A DNA stretch of 64,000 bases from Epiperipatus broadwayi (Eukaryota > Onychophora > Udeonychophora > Euonychophora > Peripatidae), in assembly GCA_028023455.1 (NCBI GenBank), contig JAQFVV010012404.1:15055000-15118999 (forward strand), written 5' to 3'. The translations under genes were made by a program, and so were the position numbers. The notes under the pieces are model-generated. The model saw nothing but the letters and a program-made list of their open reading frames with translations, made no database searches and was not told where the DNA came from. Shown here piece after piece: positions 50,432 through 62,763 of the stretch; within the stretch, counting starts at the first letter, position 1; each line of letters opens with the position of its first letter.

Positions 50432-52485
50432 TGTAACGATATATAAATATGTCGTTACATTAATTTAAAATAAAAACTTAAAAGTGCGCAAATAAAAGTA
50501 AAAAAACTAAACGCTAAAATTAAAATGTTTGTTAAACGTATATACATTCGCACAGATGCCAAACTTTAAAAATTTTTTTTTTTAAAAAAACAAATAAGTA
50601 TTTGAACGTACTTTTTTTATAAAAAAAAAGTACAAGATTTAAAAATAAAAACAGGTATTAATTAATGTAATCTGTAAATGGAAATGATTGTTTATGAATT
50701 ATCGAAAACCAAGCTAGCCTTGGGCTCTTGTATGATTAAAATGATCTGATGAAAGATAGATAAGAAAATAAAGAGAAATTAGCTTGACCAATGGAAGCAC
50801 TAAGCCTTGGCTTGGACCCTAACGAAAGTGATGGATTAGTGACGTTTTGTTAATTGAATCCGTGTGGATAATATAAAAAGGGAAATACAGTTTTTTCTGG
50901 AGTTCCAGCGTTATGTGTTTGAGAGGTGGTAGGACGCACATACCACACTCTCTATTTAAAAAGGAAAAATGAAAAGACTGTGATACCTTGAACCAGCTAT
51001 TGCCATCTCCAGAACATTATCTTCCAATGGAGGCATCGCGGGAATTAAAAGCAGAAACCTGGACTCTTCTACCGTGAGCTATGAACTTTACAAATTAACA
51101 ACAACCAAAAAAAGTAATTAAGAACTTTTGTCAGTGATTTTTTTTAAAGATTCAGCTAATTTAAATTTTAAAATGAACTCTTATTTGATTTTCAAATTAA
51201 TAATTGATTGTTTAAATTTATATAGTTAAGTTTTGCTAAAATCATTTCCATTTTATTATTTTTATTTGTAGTAATATTTATTGTAGAAATTATTAAATGC
51301 ATTACATTTAAGTTGGGTATAGACGTTGCATAGATTCGTTAGCGGTTGATTATGTTGTGGTTTTCACATTCGATTAGAATATATGGGTCAACGATATCAC
51401 TGCAAGCATCTTACGATGAATGCTAATGGGATTTGTATATTCCCTATGCAAGTGACGTTTATCGATGACTTTGTATTTTGATCGGTTGTGTTTAATTTGG
51501 AATGTTTTTGACCGTGGAATCTGTGCAGCTGATCTGTACTCAACATTTTAAAGCAAATTTATAAAAATAATCTGTGCGAACGTATTTAAATGTTAAATTT
51601 AAGTCGGGCGTGAATGGCTATATAGTTTTGTAAAGTTATATTAAGGGAGGGTAATCTTAGGTTATTCGTTTCGTGGTTGAATTGGCTCAATGGATTGGAT
51701 ATATTTGTGTAATTAGTAGATGTAGTATGAGGTCCGCTACGGGCAGGATTGCATATATATGCCACACACCTTCTGTTTGCCTATGGATGGGTTTGTAAGT
51801 CGGCAGAAGACCGCAGTCCATTCCTATGGAGTTTTTTGTTTATTGTTCTACTTGCCAACAGATGTAACATCCCTGTTGGTGGAGAGTCAATGTCTTCTCT
51901 AATTCTACTTACTGTTCAGATGTCCATTCCCGACAGTATAGTATTTTGTGTTGTCGTATGATGCTACATTGTATACATGAATGTATCAGATAGATTGGCG
52001 CCAGTTGATTGCAAAATTTGTTGCCTAAGGTTAAATCAGGGAAGAATATTTTCTTTTCAAATGCAGATCTATGTAGTCTATTCATACTTGACTATCTAAA
52101 TAAAATATTAAACTCATTGAAACTTAGTTAAATGTAAAATTAAAAGATTAATAGAAAAATCTAAAATGTTAAACTTATTCCTCAAAATTTTAATGTTATT
52201 TTATATGTGCGTAAATAAATATTTTTATGTGTTAATTTCTGGCAGTGGCTTTTATTTATTGATATTTAAGATATAAATTAAGATATAGATTTTTATCTCT
52301 GCATCTCCGCTGAGCTAGTGACTTGGGCTAACGATCGGAATATTTAAATAAAGTGGAATCTTAACAGCGCGTATCTGCCTACTTTATAAATTTTTCTAGG
52401 CTCAAATGCCTAGATGACACCCTGGTAGTTGCAGATATTGTTTTTGCGGTTAGATTCGATCTTCTCTTTCATTTCAATCGTTATA
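50432..52485 (+). repeat. 5' LTR, long-LTR element
   Basis: Starts TGTAACGATATATAAATATG and ends TTTCAATCGTTATA. The TGTAACGA start and TCGTTATA end are complementary at seven of eight positions; the ends are not the usual TG...CA. A TATA-like ATAATATAAAAAG lies near 50869-50881 ahead of TCTGGAGTTCC. The 70-codon frame at 51749-51961 inside it is not conserved in the diverged copy at 17-19 kb. Confidence 0.88.
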
Positions 52486-53073
52486 ATTGGCGTCCCAAGT
52501 GTGGCCTTACCTCAGAGATTGACCCTGAGAAGGGGAATGGATGATGATGAAATTTTCGATCTTTAATAAACACGAGTGCCCTGAGAATTTTAAAAGTGAA
52601 TCATGCCCGTAGTATTTTTTCTGAAATTAGTATAAATATATTTGTTGTATTGATGTGGAGTTGCAGTTGAAGCTTTGTTTAAAACGTGCTGCCAGTAAGA
52701 AAAATTGCGCATATGTAAATATAAATGCGAGGAATAAAACGTAATAATAAATATAAATCTTTTTTTTTTTTTTTAAAAAAGTCTTGTTAAATTAAAATCT
52801 AATCGTTCAACTTGCCTAAGTAATAGTTAAAGGTAGAAGAAAAGAAACTTGGAAGGGAGGGGGCAGAAATTTAGCTGGTAATAAGGAATCAACAGTCAAC
52901 ATTTTTTTAATCATTATATTTGTGTGTAATTACTGTTTTGTCTTGTAAAAAAAAGTTTTGTCCTTTTGAAATTTTCATATATAATCAATTTGTGTAACTT
53001 AATTACTAACACTAAGTAAATTCTTTTTTTTTTTTTTTTTAATGTTTTTGTTTTTTGAGGAAGTTTACTGATA
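52486..53073 (+). other. 588-bp non-coding internal region
   Basis: After the primer site the sequence is AT-rich with T runs and no ORF of note. It ends TTTTTGAGGAAGTTTACTGA ahead of the 3' LTR, a poor polypurine candidate. This is far too short to encode gag-pol. Confidence 0.8.
52488..52504 (+). other. Primer binding site of the long-LTR element
   Basis: TGGCGTCCCAAGTGTGG lies two bases after the LTR end. TGGCG(T/C)CC is the start of many gypsy primer sites, complementary to a tRNA CCA end. Confidence 0.65.
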
Positions 53074-55128
53074 TGTAACGATATATAAATATGTCGTTAC
53101 ATTAATTTAAAATAAAAACTTAAAAGTGCGCAAATAAAAGTAAAAAACTAAACGATAAAATTAAAATGTTTGTTAAACGTATATACATTCGCACAGATGC
53201 CAAACTTTAAAAATATTTTTTTTAAAAAAAACAAATAAGTATTTGAACGTACTTTTTTTATAAAAAAAAAGTACAAGATTTAAAAATAAAAACAGGTATT
53301 AATTAATGTAATCTGTAAATGGAAATGATTGTTTATGAATTATCGAAAACCAAGGTAGCCTTGGGCTCTTGTATGATTAAAATGATCTGATGAAAGATAG
53401 ATAAGAAAATAAAGAGAAATTAGCTTGACCAATGGAAGCACTAAGCCTTGGCTCGGACCCTAACGAAAGTGATGGATTAGTGACGTTTTGTTAATTGAAT
53501 CCGTGTGGATAATATAAAAAGGGAAATACAGTTTTTTCTGGAGTTCCAGCGTTGTGTGTTTGAGAGGTGGTAGGACGCACATACCACACTCTCTATTTAA
53601 AAAGGAAAAATGAAAAGACTGTGATACCTTGAACCAGCTATTGCCATCTCCAGAACATTATCTTCCAATGGAGGCGTCACGGGAATTAAAAGCAGAAACC
53701 TGGACTCTTCTACCGTGAGCTATGAACTTTACAAATTAACAACAACCAAAAAAAGTAATTAAGAACTTTCGTCAGTGATTTTTTTTTAAAGATTCAGCTA
53801 ATTTAAATTTTAAAATGAACTCTTATTTGATTTTCAAATTAATAATTGATTGTTTAAATTTATATAGTTAAGTTTTGCTAAAATCATTTCCATTTTATTA
53901 TTTTTATTTGTAGTAATATTTATTGTAGAAATTATTAAATGCATTACATTTAAGTTGGGTATAGACGTTGCATAGATTCGTTAGCGGTTGATTATGTTGT
54001 GGTTTTCACATTCGATTAGAATATATGGGTCAACGATATCACTGCAAGCATCTTACGATGAATGCTAATGGGATTTGTATATTCCCTATGCAAGTGACGT
54101 TTATCGATGACTTTGTATTTTGATCGGTTGTGTTTAATTTGGAATGTTTTTGACCGTGGAATCTGTGCAGCTGATCTGTACTCAACATTTTAAAGCAAAT
54201 TTATAAAAATAATCTGTGCGAACGTATTTAAATGTTAAATTTAAGTCGGGCGTGAATGGCTATATAGTTTTGTAAAGTTATATTAAGGGAGGGTAATCTT
54301 AGGTTATTCGTTTCGTGGTTGAATTGGCTCAATGGATTGGATATATTTGTGTAATTAGTAGATGTAGTATGAGGTCCGCTATGGGCAGGATTGCATATAT
54401 ACGCCACACACCTTCTGTTTGCCTATGGATGGGTTTGTAAGTCGGCAGAAGACCGCAGTCCATTCCTATGGAGTTTTTTTGTTTATTGTTCTACTTGCCA
54501 ACAGATGTAACATCCCTGTTGGTGGAGAGTCAATGTCTTCTCTAATTCTACTTACTGTTCAGATGTCCATTCCCGACAGTATAGTATTTTGTGTTGTCGT
54601 ATCATGCTACATTGAATACATGAATGTATCAGATGGATTGGCGCCAGTTGATTGCGAAATTTGTTGCCTAAGGTTAAATCAGGGAAGAATATTTTCTTTT
54701 CAAATGCAGATCTATGTAGTCTATTCATACTTGACTATCTAAATAAAATATTAAACTCATTGAAACTTAGTTAAATGTAAAATTAAAAGATTAATAGAAA
54801 AATCTAAAATGTTAAACTTATTCCTCAAAATTTAAATGTTATTTTATATGTGCGTAAATAAATATTTTTATGTGTTAATTTCTGGCAGTGGCTTTTATTT
54901 ATTGATATTTAAGATATAAATTAAGATATAGATTTTTATCTCTGTGTCTCCGCTGAGCTAGTGACTTGGGCTAACGATCGGAATATTTAAATAAAGTGGA
55001 ATCTTAACAGCGCGTATCTGCCTACTTTATAAATTTTTCTAGGCTCAAATGCCTAGATGACGCCCTGGTAGTTGCAGATATTGTTTTTGCGGTTAGATTC
55101 GATTTTCACTTACATTTCGATCGTTATA
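53074..55128 (+). repeat. 3' LTR, long-LTR element
   Basis: Same ends as the 5' copy, with a TATA-like stretch near 53512. Differences include a T in place of C near 54381 and a changed stop that leaves a 107-codon frame open at 54419-54742; that frame is closed at codon 70 in the 5' copy. The frame is therefore not under obvious constraint. Confidence 0.88.
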
Positions 55129-55508
55129 ATATATATATATAATAACATTTAATCTTTTGTTATAATAAATAGTCATATGTAAACTTAATCCAGTGTGTTC
55201 GAATCCTATTAATATATGTCTTTTAAATTATCTTTCGGGTTCACTCAATGTTTCGTCTATCATCATCATCAGCTGAGATCTCATGCAGTACGATGTAGCA
55301 CGGGCCTGGAAATAATGAATTTATGTGGTATCACCATAGGTGTTGTCTGTAATGTTATATATTTGGAGAATGGGCAAATAAATTAGAATTCATGATTGCT
55401 CCTGACCTATGTATCGTGGGCATGATTAGATTCAGGGTAGTTTTGCTCAGATCCTAAGTCTTCTTGGATGGATATATGTTTTTGACCAGTACACTATCTA
55501 CAAAAAGT

Positions 55509-55632
55509 AAAATACAAACAGAATTACTTGTATGTAAAACTGCTATCTTTATATTTTTCCTGATGAAAACCAGTCCTCTGACTGAAATATAAAAGAGCAG
55601 TTTTACATACAAGTAATTTTGTTTGTATTTTT
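55509..55632 (+). repeat. Long hairpin with hammerhead-like core
   Basis: 55509-55544 pairs with 55596-55632 (about 36 bp, one mismatch in the main arm). An inner stem TTTATATTT (55548-55556) pairs with AAATATAAA (55585-55593), and the centre holds CCTGATGA, CAGTC-CTCT-GACTG and GAAA. CTGATGA ... GAAA around a short stem is the core of hammerhead ribozymes, which are known in Penelope-like elements. The helix III and cleavage site were not recognisable, so catalysis is not claimed. Confidence 0.6.
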
Positions 55633-55682
55633 TTATATATTTATTTTAATTAGTCTTCATATATTTTTTCTTTATATATATA

Positions 55683-56985
55683 AATGAAATATCCAGCTAC
55701 ATCTGTGTATAATTTATTGAAAAAATATTTATAAACCATCATTTTGTCCAGGTCACACTGGTCATCGATTGGGTAACAAATATAATAAAATGATAGAGTC
55801 AGTTTAAACAATGATGTATAACAATAATGAACATTCTATTAATAGAAAATAGAAATAATAATTGTGAGAAATTATTTAGATTAATGAGTTTTTTAAAAAA
55901 AATTCCAAATAGAAAGTAATTATCACTTTTGTTGATATAATCTGGCTTTTTAAAGATCTGACTGTCTAATATTAAATTTTCAATGGAAACAGAAACTGAT
56001 GGGAAACTTCCTTTTCTTGATGTATGTGTCACCAAGAAAAAGAATAATCTTTTATCTTTCTCAATTTTGAGAAAATTTACACACACTGACAGATATTTAA
56101 AATTTTCAAAACATCATCATACAGATCAAAAATTTTCTGTTGCAAAAACTCTTTTTACTAGAACAATTAATCTTCTTTTGGATAAATCAAATCTCTAAGA
56201 TTAAATAAATCATACAAGCAATGTTTTATCAACTAATGGCTATAAAAATAAAACAAAACACCGAACCTTAATTCAAAGCCTAAACAGTCAAAATAAAAAA
56301 TAAAAAGAACAAATAATTATTAGAATTTAAATTCCTTATATAAAAGGAACTACAAACAATATTGGACATGTTCTAAGACATTATGATATAAAAACAACAT
56401 ATACAACGTATCAAAAAATTAATTGTATTATAACCAAGCCTAAAAACTCAATTCCTCTTGAAGCACATGGAGTATATGAAATTCCATGTAATATTTGTGA
56501 AGCGTTCTGTACAGGTATGAGTAATCGTTGCATCAATATTAGAAGAGATGAATATATTAATGCAGTTAAAAATATCATTCATCAGAAACATTAACTCTCC
56601 ATGCTATAGATAGAGACATAGTATTGATTTTTCTAATAAAATCCAGATGTGATACTCTCCAACAATCTCAGATCAGGGAAGTCATGAATATTTTTAAAAG
56701 GCCGGATTGTATAAACAAACATGATGCAAATTGTCTTCTATTTGGATTTTTTTTTTTAAAACTCATTAATTTAAATAATTTCTCATTATTATTTCTATTT
56801 TCTATTAATAAAATGTTCATTATTATTATTATTATACACCAGTGTTTACAATACCTCTATAATTATTTTATAATATTTGTTACTGAGTTGATGACCAATG
56901 TGACCTGGTCAAAATGTTAGTTTATATCCATATTTTCAATAAATTACACACAGATGTACCCAGATAATATTTCATTTATATCTGT
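55683..56985 (+). mobile_element. 5'-truncated Penelope-like element with inverted 3' piece
   Basis: The coding body is 55967-56920. RT C-terminus (Gly-Lys-Leu-Pro-Phe-Leu-Asp-Val, then His-Thr-Asp-Arg-Tyr) starts at about 55983 and stays open to 56198. A decayed stretch is followed by Tyr-Ile-Lys-Gly-Thr-Thr near 56340, and a GIY-YIG-like region starting Gly-Val-Tyr-Glu-Ile-Pro-Cys at 56469. The Tyr-Ile-Gly half is altered. Cys-Asp-Thr-Leu-Gln-Gln and Arg-Pro-Asp-Cys-Ile-Asn follow. 55683-55966 is the inverted copy of about 56665-56985. Penelope-like elements copy themselves with a GIY-YIG endonuclease and often carry such inverted ends. Broken by stops. Confidence 0.85.
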
Positions 56986-57061
56986 AGCCCATGAAAATCT
57001 TCGATTTAATATATGTATATTGTAAATATATATTGTATTAAGTTAATAGATTTATAAGGTA

Positions 57062-58146
57062 CACCTGGGTCTCGTTTTACGCGATAGATAGGTTCCTCAG
57101 AAAACACGCGCAAACGAAATTGCGCAAAAATAGACGCAACTTACATTGAAAAAGGGGGGATGCGGTCTGTGATTTTTCAAAATTCGCGTAAAAGCAAAGC
57201 AAAGTACCAACATAAATTTAAAATTCGCGCAAAAAAAAAATAAAATATGACTAATAAAAAATTTCAAATTTGAAAAAAATTGATACAAGACAAACTTTTT
57301 TTAACTATAATATTTAATTTTATTCAAAATAATATATTTTTATGCATAATTTATAGTACGGTAATTTAAATTTTTTTATACACGTTTTAATTATTATCGC
57401 TATTTGCCAAAACACACGTTCGTTTGCACTCTCATGTTATGTTAATGTTTTTCTGTTGACAAAGTAATTAATCTTTGAGACGATGATTTTATTAATTGTT
57501 TATGAACTTAGTTTTATGATAATAAAAAGACATTTATTCACAACTGCTGGGAAAAATTTAATTAAAACTAACAACTAAAAATTAAATCCTTATTTTTGTT
57601 TTTAATTTTCAATTCCGTTTAAAAATCAAATTTCACCTCACATTATTTCAGTCGTGTAAGTAATTTTTAAATTGTTAATTACAATTAAAAATCAGATTTT
57701 AATTTTTAATTGTCAAATTTAATTGTGCCCACTGCTATTATTGACCTTTAAAAATAAACTTGTGGACACTAAATGATTAATAATTGATTATGTTCTTTTT
57801 TAAAAAGCAAAAACAGAATGTGATTTAAAATGCAAAATTAATATGCACAATGTTTGAACAAATTTACATTATAATCTTGTAAAATTTAATGTGTGTATAC
57901 ATAAAATGTGGAAATCATGATTATTAAAATCATAAAATCTTATTATTATAAAGCACTGAAAATATTGAAATTACTAAGTTGAAAGTCGAATTCCAATAAT
58001 GTGCTATTACTTTCAATATAATGTAAGTGCGCGAAATTTATTATTTAAAGTAATAGCGCAATATCGGAGTTCGACTTCCGGTGAAACACGAATCGCGCAA
58101 CTTCAAAATTGTGTTAAATAAATCCGCGTAAAAAGAGACCCAGGTG
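57062..58146. mobile_element. Non-autonomous pogo/Tigger-like mariner element
   Basis: The left end CACCTGGGTCTCGTTTTACGCG (57062) and the right end, its complement with one mismatch (to 58146), are flanked by TA on both sides (57060-57061 and 58147-58148), the Tc1/mariner target duplication. The GGTTCCTCAGAAAAC and CGCG-rich terminal text is typical of pogo/Tigger relatives. The 1085-bp interior has no transposase frame. A nested hairpin joins about 57980-58015 to 58041-58078 (GTCGAATTCC against GGAGTTCGAC, GCTATTACTTT against AAAGTAATAGC). Confidence 0.85.
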
Positions 58147-58479
58147 TATATTTATTTATTCATTTAATTGTGTGTGTATTTATATAATGTATGTTTATTG
58201 CTAGTCTTATTCCTGGAATATTTGGTTTTTTCTTTATTACATTCATTTTAACTACGTTAATACTAAAATATATATTTTCAAATTTCTCATCTCACAACTT
58301 ATGTATTTTACAAAGTCCTAGAATATATAACTTTTTGTATCTCATAAATAAACAAGCAAGAACTTGCATTATTTCTTGTTTAAATATCTTTCTGAATCAT
58401 ATTTTTTAATTTATAAATCTATATTGTAATGGTCAGACTTAGCATAGTTTATTTAATTTACATTTTCTCTATTTATTTA

Positions 58480-59190
58480 TTTGTGATATGATGTGATGCA
58501 CTATGGTTTCTCCTTTCCCAGAGTTAGGAATCTTTCAGCCACTATGCCCAGAGAAACCTGTTAGCCACCATATATTTCCTTTTTATTCCTCATCCTAAGT
58601 TTTTCTAATATTCTTCTCTATCCTACTCCATCCTATTTCTACAAAATCATGTTTGTCCATTCTATAGCCTTTATATTTAAATCCCCCTTATCTTTTTCCA
58701 AACCCAGCATAAAACCCAAGAACCTACTTTCTGTATAATCACTTTGTTTATATTTATTCTCCACAACTTGTAAGCATTTACATCCAATTAGCAGATGCCT
58801 AATACTTTCTATGCATTCCTTACATAACTTGCAGACTAAACCACAAACATTTCTCCATTTATGTGTATATTCCCTTATTGCTAACAATCCTGTTTGAGCC
58901 TTAAACTACTTTCCTTGCTATATCATAAATTAACTCACACCCAATATTCTTTTTACTTTTATATATATTTAAACTTTTTTTTACTCTCCATACTAATTCT
59001 CCATCTCTCCAACTCCCTATTTTTTATTAATGGATTTATTCTTCTATACCATTCCTATAACACTCAACAATTCTCCTAACACAATCATCCCACCTTTTGT
59101 ATAAGTATATTGACATAACATCTTTATCCAAATCTTCTGCACACTGTGCTACCTTTCTGACCCATCTTATTGCTTATCCTTTATTCATAA
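58480..59190 (-). pseudogene. LINE C-terminal and 3' UTR fragment
   Basis: Minus strand. Trp-Val-Arg-Lys-Val-Ala-Gln-Cys near 59160, and Leu-Tyr-Lys-Arg-Trp-Asp-Asp-Cys-Val-Arg-Arg near 59090. Then an 82-codon open piece (58887-58639) with Cys-Lys-Leu-Cys-Lys-Glu-Cys-Ile-Glu-Ser-Ile-Arg-His-Leu-Leu-Ile-Gly-Cys, a CX2CX8HX4C zinc-like motif seen at the C-terminus of many LINE proteins. The 3' part after the frame has no tail. Clade not determined. Confidence 0.6.
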
Positions 59191-60413
59191 CCCAATGAAA
59201 TACTATTTTGGCTATGCTCTTATTATCCATAAATTGCAACAAATTACACAGGCACCATTTGAATTTAAGGATCAGAAAATAAATTAGCACTTGTATATTT
59301 AAAACAATATTATATTCAATATAATTATGTAACCATTACACAGCCTCATTTGTAATGTAAGGCTAAATCACAAGGAATATAAATTACTCCTGATGAATAA
59401 TGGTAGACCATGCATTCTTACATAAACAAATTAATAAATTATGTACAAGTGTCCTTATTAATTGATGTACAATTTATTTTCTTTAAAAAAATTAAGAAAT
59501 CATATAATAGTAATTTATTTACAAAGAATAATCATTAATTGATATGCAATTTTTTTAAAAGAAAATCCTTTAAATATATTATAGATAATTTGACACATTT
59601 GCCATACCTTTAATCCTGACTTCAATAAACTTAAATATAATTCTATGCATGTATAAATTCATAAATATAACTTTTCTCTGACTCGCATGTTTCCTAGTAT
59701 TTACACATGCCTATGTGTTATATGGGATAGACAGCAATGCAATCTTTATCACAATAATCATAAAGAATGGTCTTTTTAGATCTTAATACTAAACATAACT
59801 GCTTAAATAATAATAACTATAAAAGGATGGTTTTTTTTTTTTTTGGTTGTAAACCTAATTGCATAAACCTTCTAGTGACTTTTTGATCCTTAACCTAATT
59901 TAATACAACTACAATTTATACAGGGATGACTTATTCTGAAATTGATCCCTAATTCATTAAACTGATAAAGAATGTATTCTTCCATATGTATGTGACCTTA
60001 TGTAAACTATTAAATCCATCTACATAAAATCCAGTTTTTAGTAATCAAATATAAGTTTAACTACAAATGATTGAAACTAATGAAAATAATTATATCATTA
60101 ACTACAGTTATTTGTGACTTACACGATTTTTATGTGTACCTAGCATTTACATGATGTCATTATTTCTTTACATTTTCTTCTTATTAATAACTTACATATA
60201 ATTCATAAGCTTAGCATACACATGTGATATATAATATTAATATCATTTATGTTTTTATTATTTTTTACAATGCTTCTTTACAACCCACCATTGATGGTTT
60301 TGATTGCCCCAGCAATCTTTTTCAGAACTATAACAAACACAATACAAATACATGAATACAAATATACATGAACATATAATTTTACATTTTATATATATAT
60401 ATTGTACGGGCGC
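59191..60413. other. AT-rich non-coding DNA
   Basis: No recognisable feature. Confidence 0.4.
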
Positions 60414-60787
60414 TTTATGGGTTTTAATTTGGAAAAATATTTTTTTTTACTAGTAAATGAAAAAACACCCCCCCCACAAAAAAAAAATTTTTGTGTTTTT
60501 TTTTTTTATCTTTTTTTTTCTTCTTTCCACATTTAAATATATATATAAAAAATAATATTAATATTTAATTAAAAATTTATAAAATTAAAAATAATTTTAA
60601 AATTAAAAAAAAAAAAAAAAAAATTATAAAAAAAAAAAAATCACTTCTTCCCAGGTTTAAAATTTTAATTTTAATTTTTTTTTTAATTTAAAAAATAAAA
60701 AAATGAAAAAAGTAAAAAATTAAATTAATTTTTTACACCAGATGAGGGTGTTGACGGGGGGAAATAAAATAATTTTTTTTTTTTTTT

Positions 60788-60829
<42 letters not shown>

Positions 60830-60840
60830 TATATATACAT
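60414..60840. other. Homopolymer-rich, possibly low-quality sequence
   Basis: Long runs of A, T and C alternate here, including a T tract of about 30 near 60800 and a C tract near 60470. Pieces of unlike sequence, such as the GATGAGGGTGTTGACGGGGG stretch, lie between. The pattern could be real simple sequence but resembles poorly polished consensus. Confidence 0.45.
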
Positions 60841-61595
60841 AGGTTCTATCTTATAACTACTACTTATATACCCACATATATCTTTATGTACCTCTCTATA
60901 TAATTATTACCTTTTACATATTATGCATTTTAATCATTTTATATTCTATATTTATCAATTATTATTTCCTATAATCATTTATATATATTTTTTCTTCTGA
61001 ACTGAATATTAAACATAATCATTTTAATAGACAACTACATACTTAAATCAAAAATTTATTTCCATTAAATCAACTTTTATTCAAAATTGAATCTTGTCAA
61101 GATATTACAATAATTCAAAAAGTGTCACCTGATTTACATATCATCTAGCATACCCTCTATTGGCAATTTATTTTTTATTTGATTTTTATCAATTTTTTTA
61201 ATATTTAACTCTAACATTATATATTCATATTTTTATATTTTACATTATTATTATTCATTATATTAACATTTAATATGTATAATTTTCTTTAACCTATAAT
61301 ATTATTTTTTTAACATATTTTTATACCTACCTTCTACTTATATTTCCAAATCTTAACTGCCATCCCAATTTAAACTTTTAAATTTTACAGTTATATTTTA
61401 GTAGGTCCTCGTTTCTATTTTTTATATAACTAAATCTTTTTTTTTCTTTATTATGCCAAAATTTTTTTCAGGCCCAAATCTCTATTTAATACTGACTTAA
61501 TATTATTAACATAAATAGTTTCTTTTATTTTTTATCTCTTATATTTTTTGTAATTGTATCATTTTTATAGAATCCTTTCCAAACCTATTGACTGT
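60841..61595. other. AT-rich DNA, probable 3' flank of a Penelope element
   Basis: No ORF recognised. The minus-strand Penelope-like element ends somewhere upstream in this stretch. Confidence 0.35.
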
Positions 61596-62763
61596 TTCTA
61601 ATGTATGTTTAATATATCAACAAATTTTTATCATACTTATGTTGTAATAATCTTCTGTATATTGAATTCATTGTTTCTCATATATAATTTACTTTTATAT
61701 TATTAATTTGATACTTTTTACAATTAATTTCATATATTTCATTTATTTCATTATCTGAATTTTTATTATAATTACTAATATACTTATTTTCTAAAATATT
61801 AATCATATTTTTTCTCTTTTTTTAACTATTCTAACATTTATTATATTATTAAATTTTTTATTAATTTTACCTATAACTTTATATAGCTAATTTTACCTAT
61901 ATTATTATTACTACCTTTTTTTCTTTATTATTGTTTATATAATCTATCATATTTTTTATTAACCTAATATTTATAAATTTATATGGATAATCATTATTTA
62001 TAAATTCTTCTTTTATTAAATCTATTTGTTTAACATAATCTTCTTTACTCGGACAATAACTTACTGCTCTATGAATTCTAGAATGTATTGTATTTATTTT
62101 ATATTTGTATTTGAGTGCCAATTAGTTATATTATTATCTATATTACTTCTTTTATGAATTGATGTTTCGATCTTACATTTTCCTTCTTCATTTGACTTAA
62201 TCAACTTTGTATCTAAATATGTCAGTATATTATTCTCTTCTTTTTCTACAGCAAATTTAATATTTCTATCAATCTTATTAATATCTTGTATAAATAAATC
62301 TGTCTTTGTATTAATCAGCTACATATCTTTTAATAAAAATTCAAGCATTATTATTTACTAACATTAATTTCTCCAATTCTTTCATATAAATATTACTCAA
62401 TATTCCACTTAATGCTGGTAAACCTTTTTGTTTATAAAACCTATCATTAAATGGAAACATTATTTCTTTGCAACATATTTCTATAATCTCCTTTAATTAT
62501 TCTATAAGTATATTTATTACTTTATTATTATTCTTTTATATCTATTAATTATTATATCTATTGCTTTCTCCTCATTGATATTTGTATATATTGATATAAC
62601 ATCCATTTTAATCATTGTTAAATTATAATCACTATATTTATTTATTACATTTTTAATTTTACTTATTAAAACTTTATTATTTTTTATATATGATTTACAG
62701 GTAGTATGGATATATTTGTTTAATAGTTTATTTGCCAAACATTTAGTTACTTTATCATAATAT

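Larger units (their letters stand above)
50432..55128 (+). mobile_element. Non-coding LTR element with 2.05-kb LTRs (LARD-like)
   Basis: Two direct copies of about 2054 bp (50432-52485 and 53074-55128) flank 588 bp of internal DNA. A primer-binding-like TGGCGTCCCAAGTGTGG starts at 52488. No gag or pol is present, so it is non-autonomous and would need proteins of another element. The LTRs differ at about two or three dozen positions, so the insertion is relatively young. It lies in an AT dinucleotide run, so the target duplication (ATAT) is uninformative here, but the family's solo LTR at 17150 defines the ends. Confidence 0.88.

Noticed and set aside
54419-54742. 107-codon frame inside the 3' long LTR (and 51749-51961 in the 5' LTR)
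   Set aside because: The 5' copy is stopped early and the diverged solo LTR at 17-19 kb does not keep the frame, so there is no sign of constraint.
55799-56086. 95-codon minus-strand frame
   Set aside because: It is the inverted copy of the Penelope 3' segment joined to the antisense of the RT frame.
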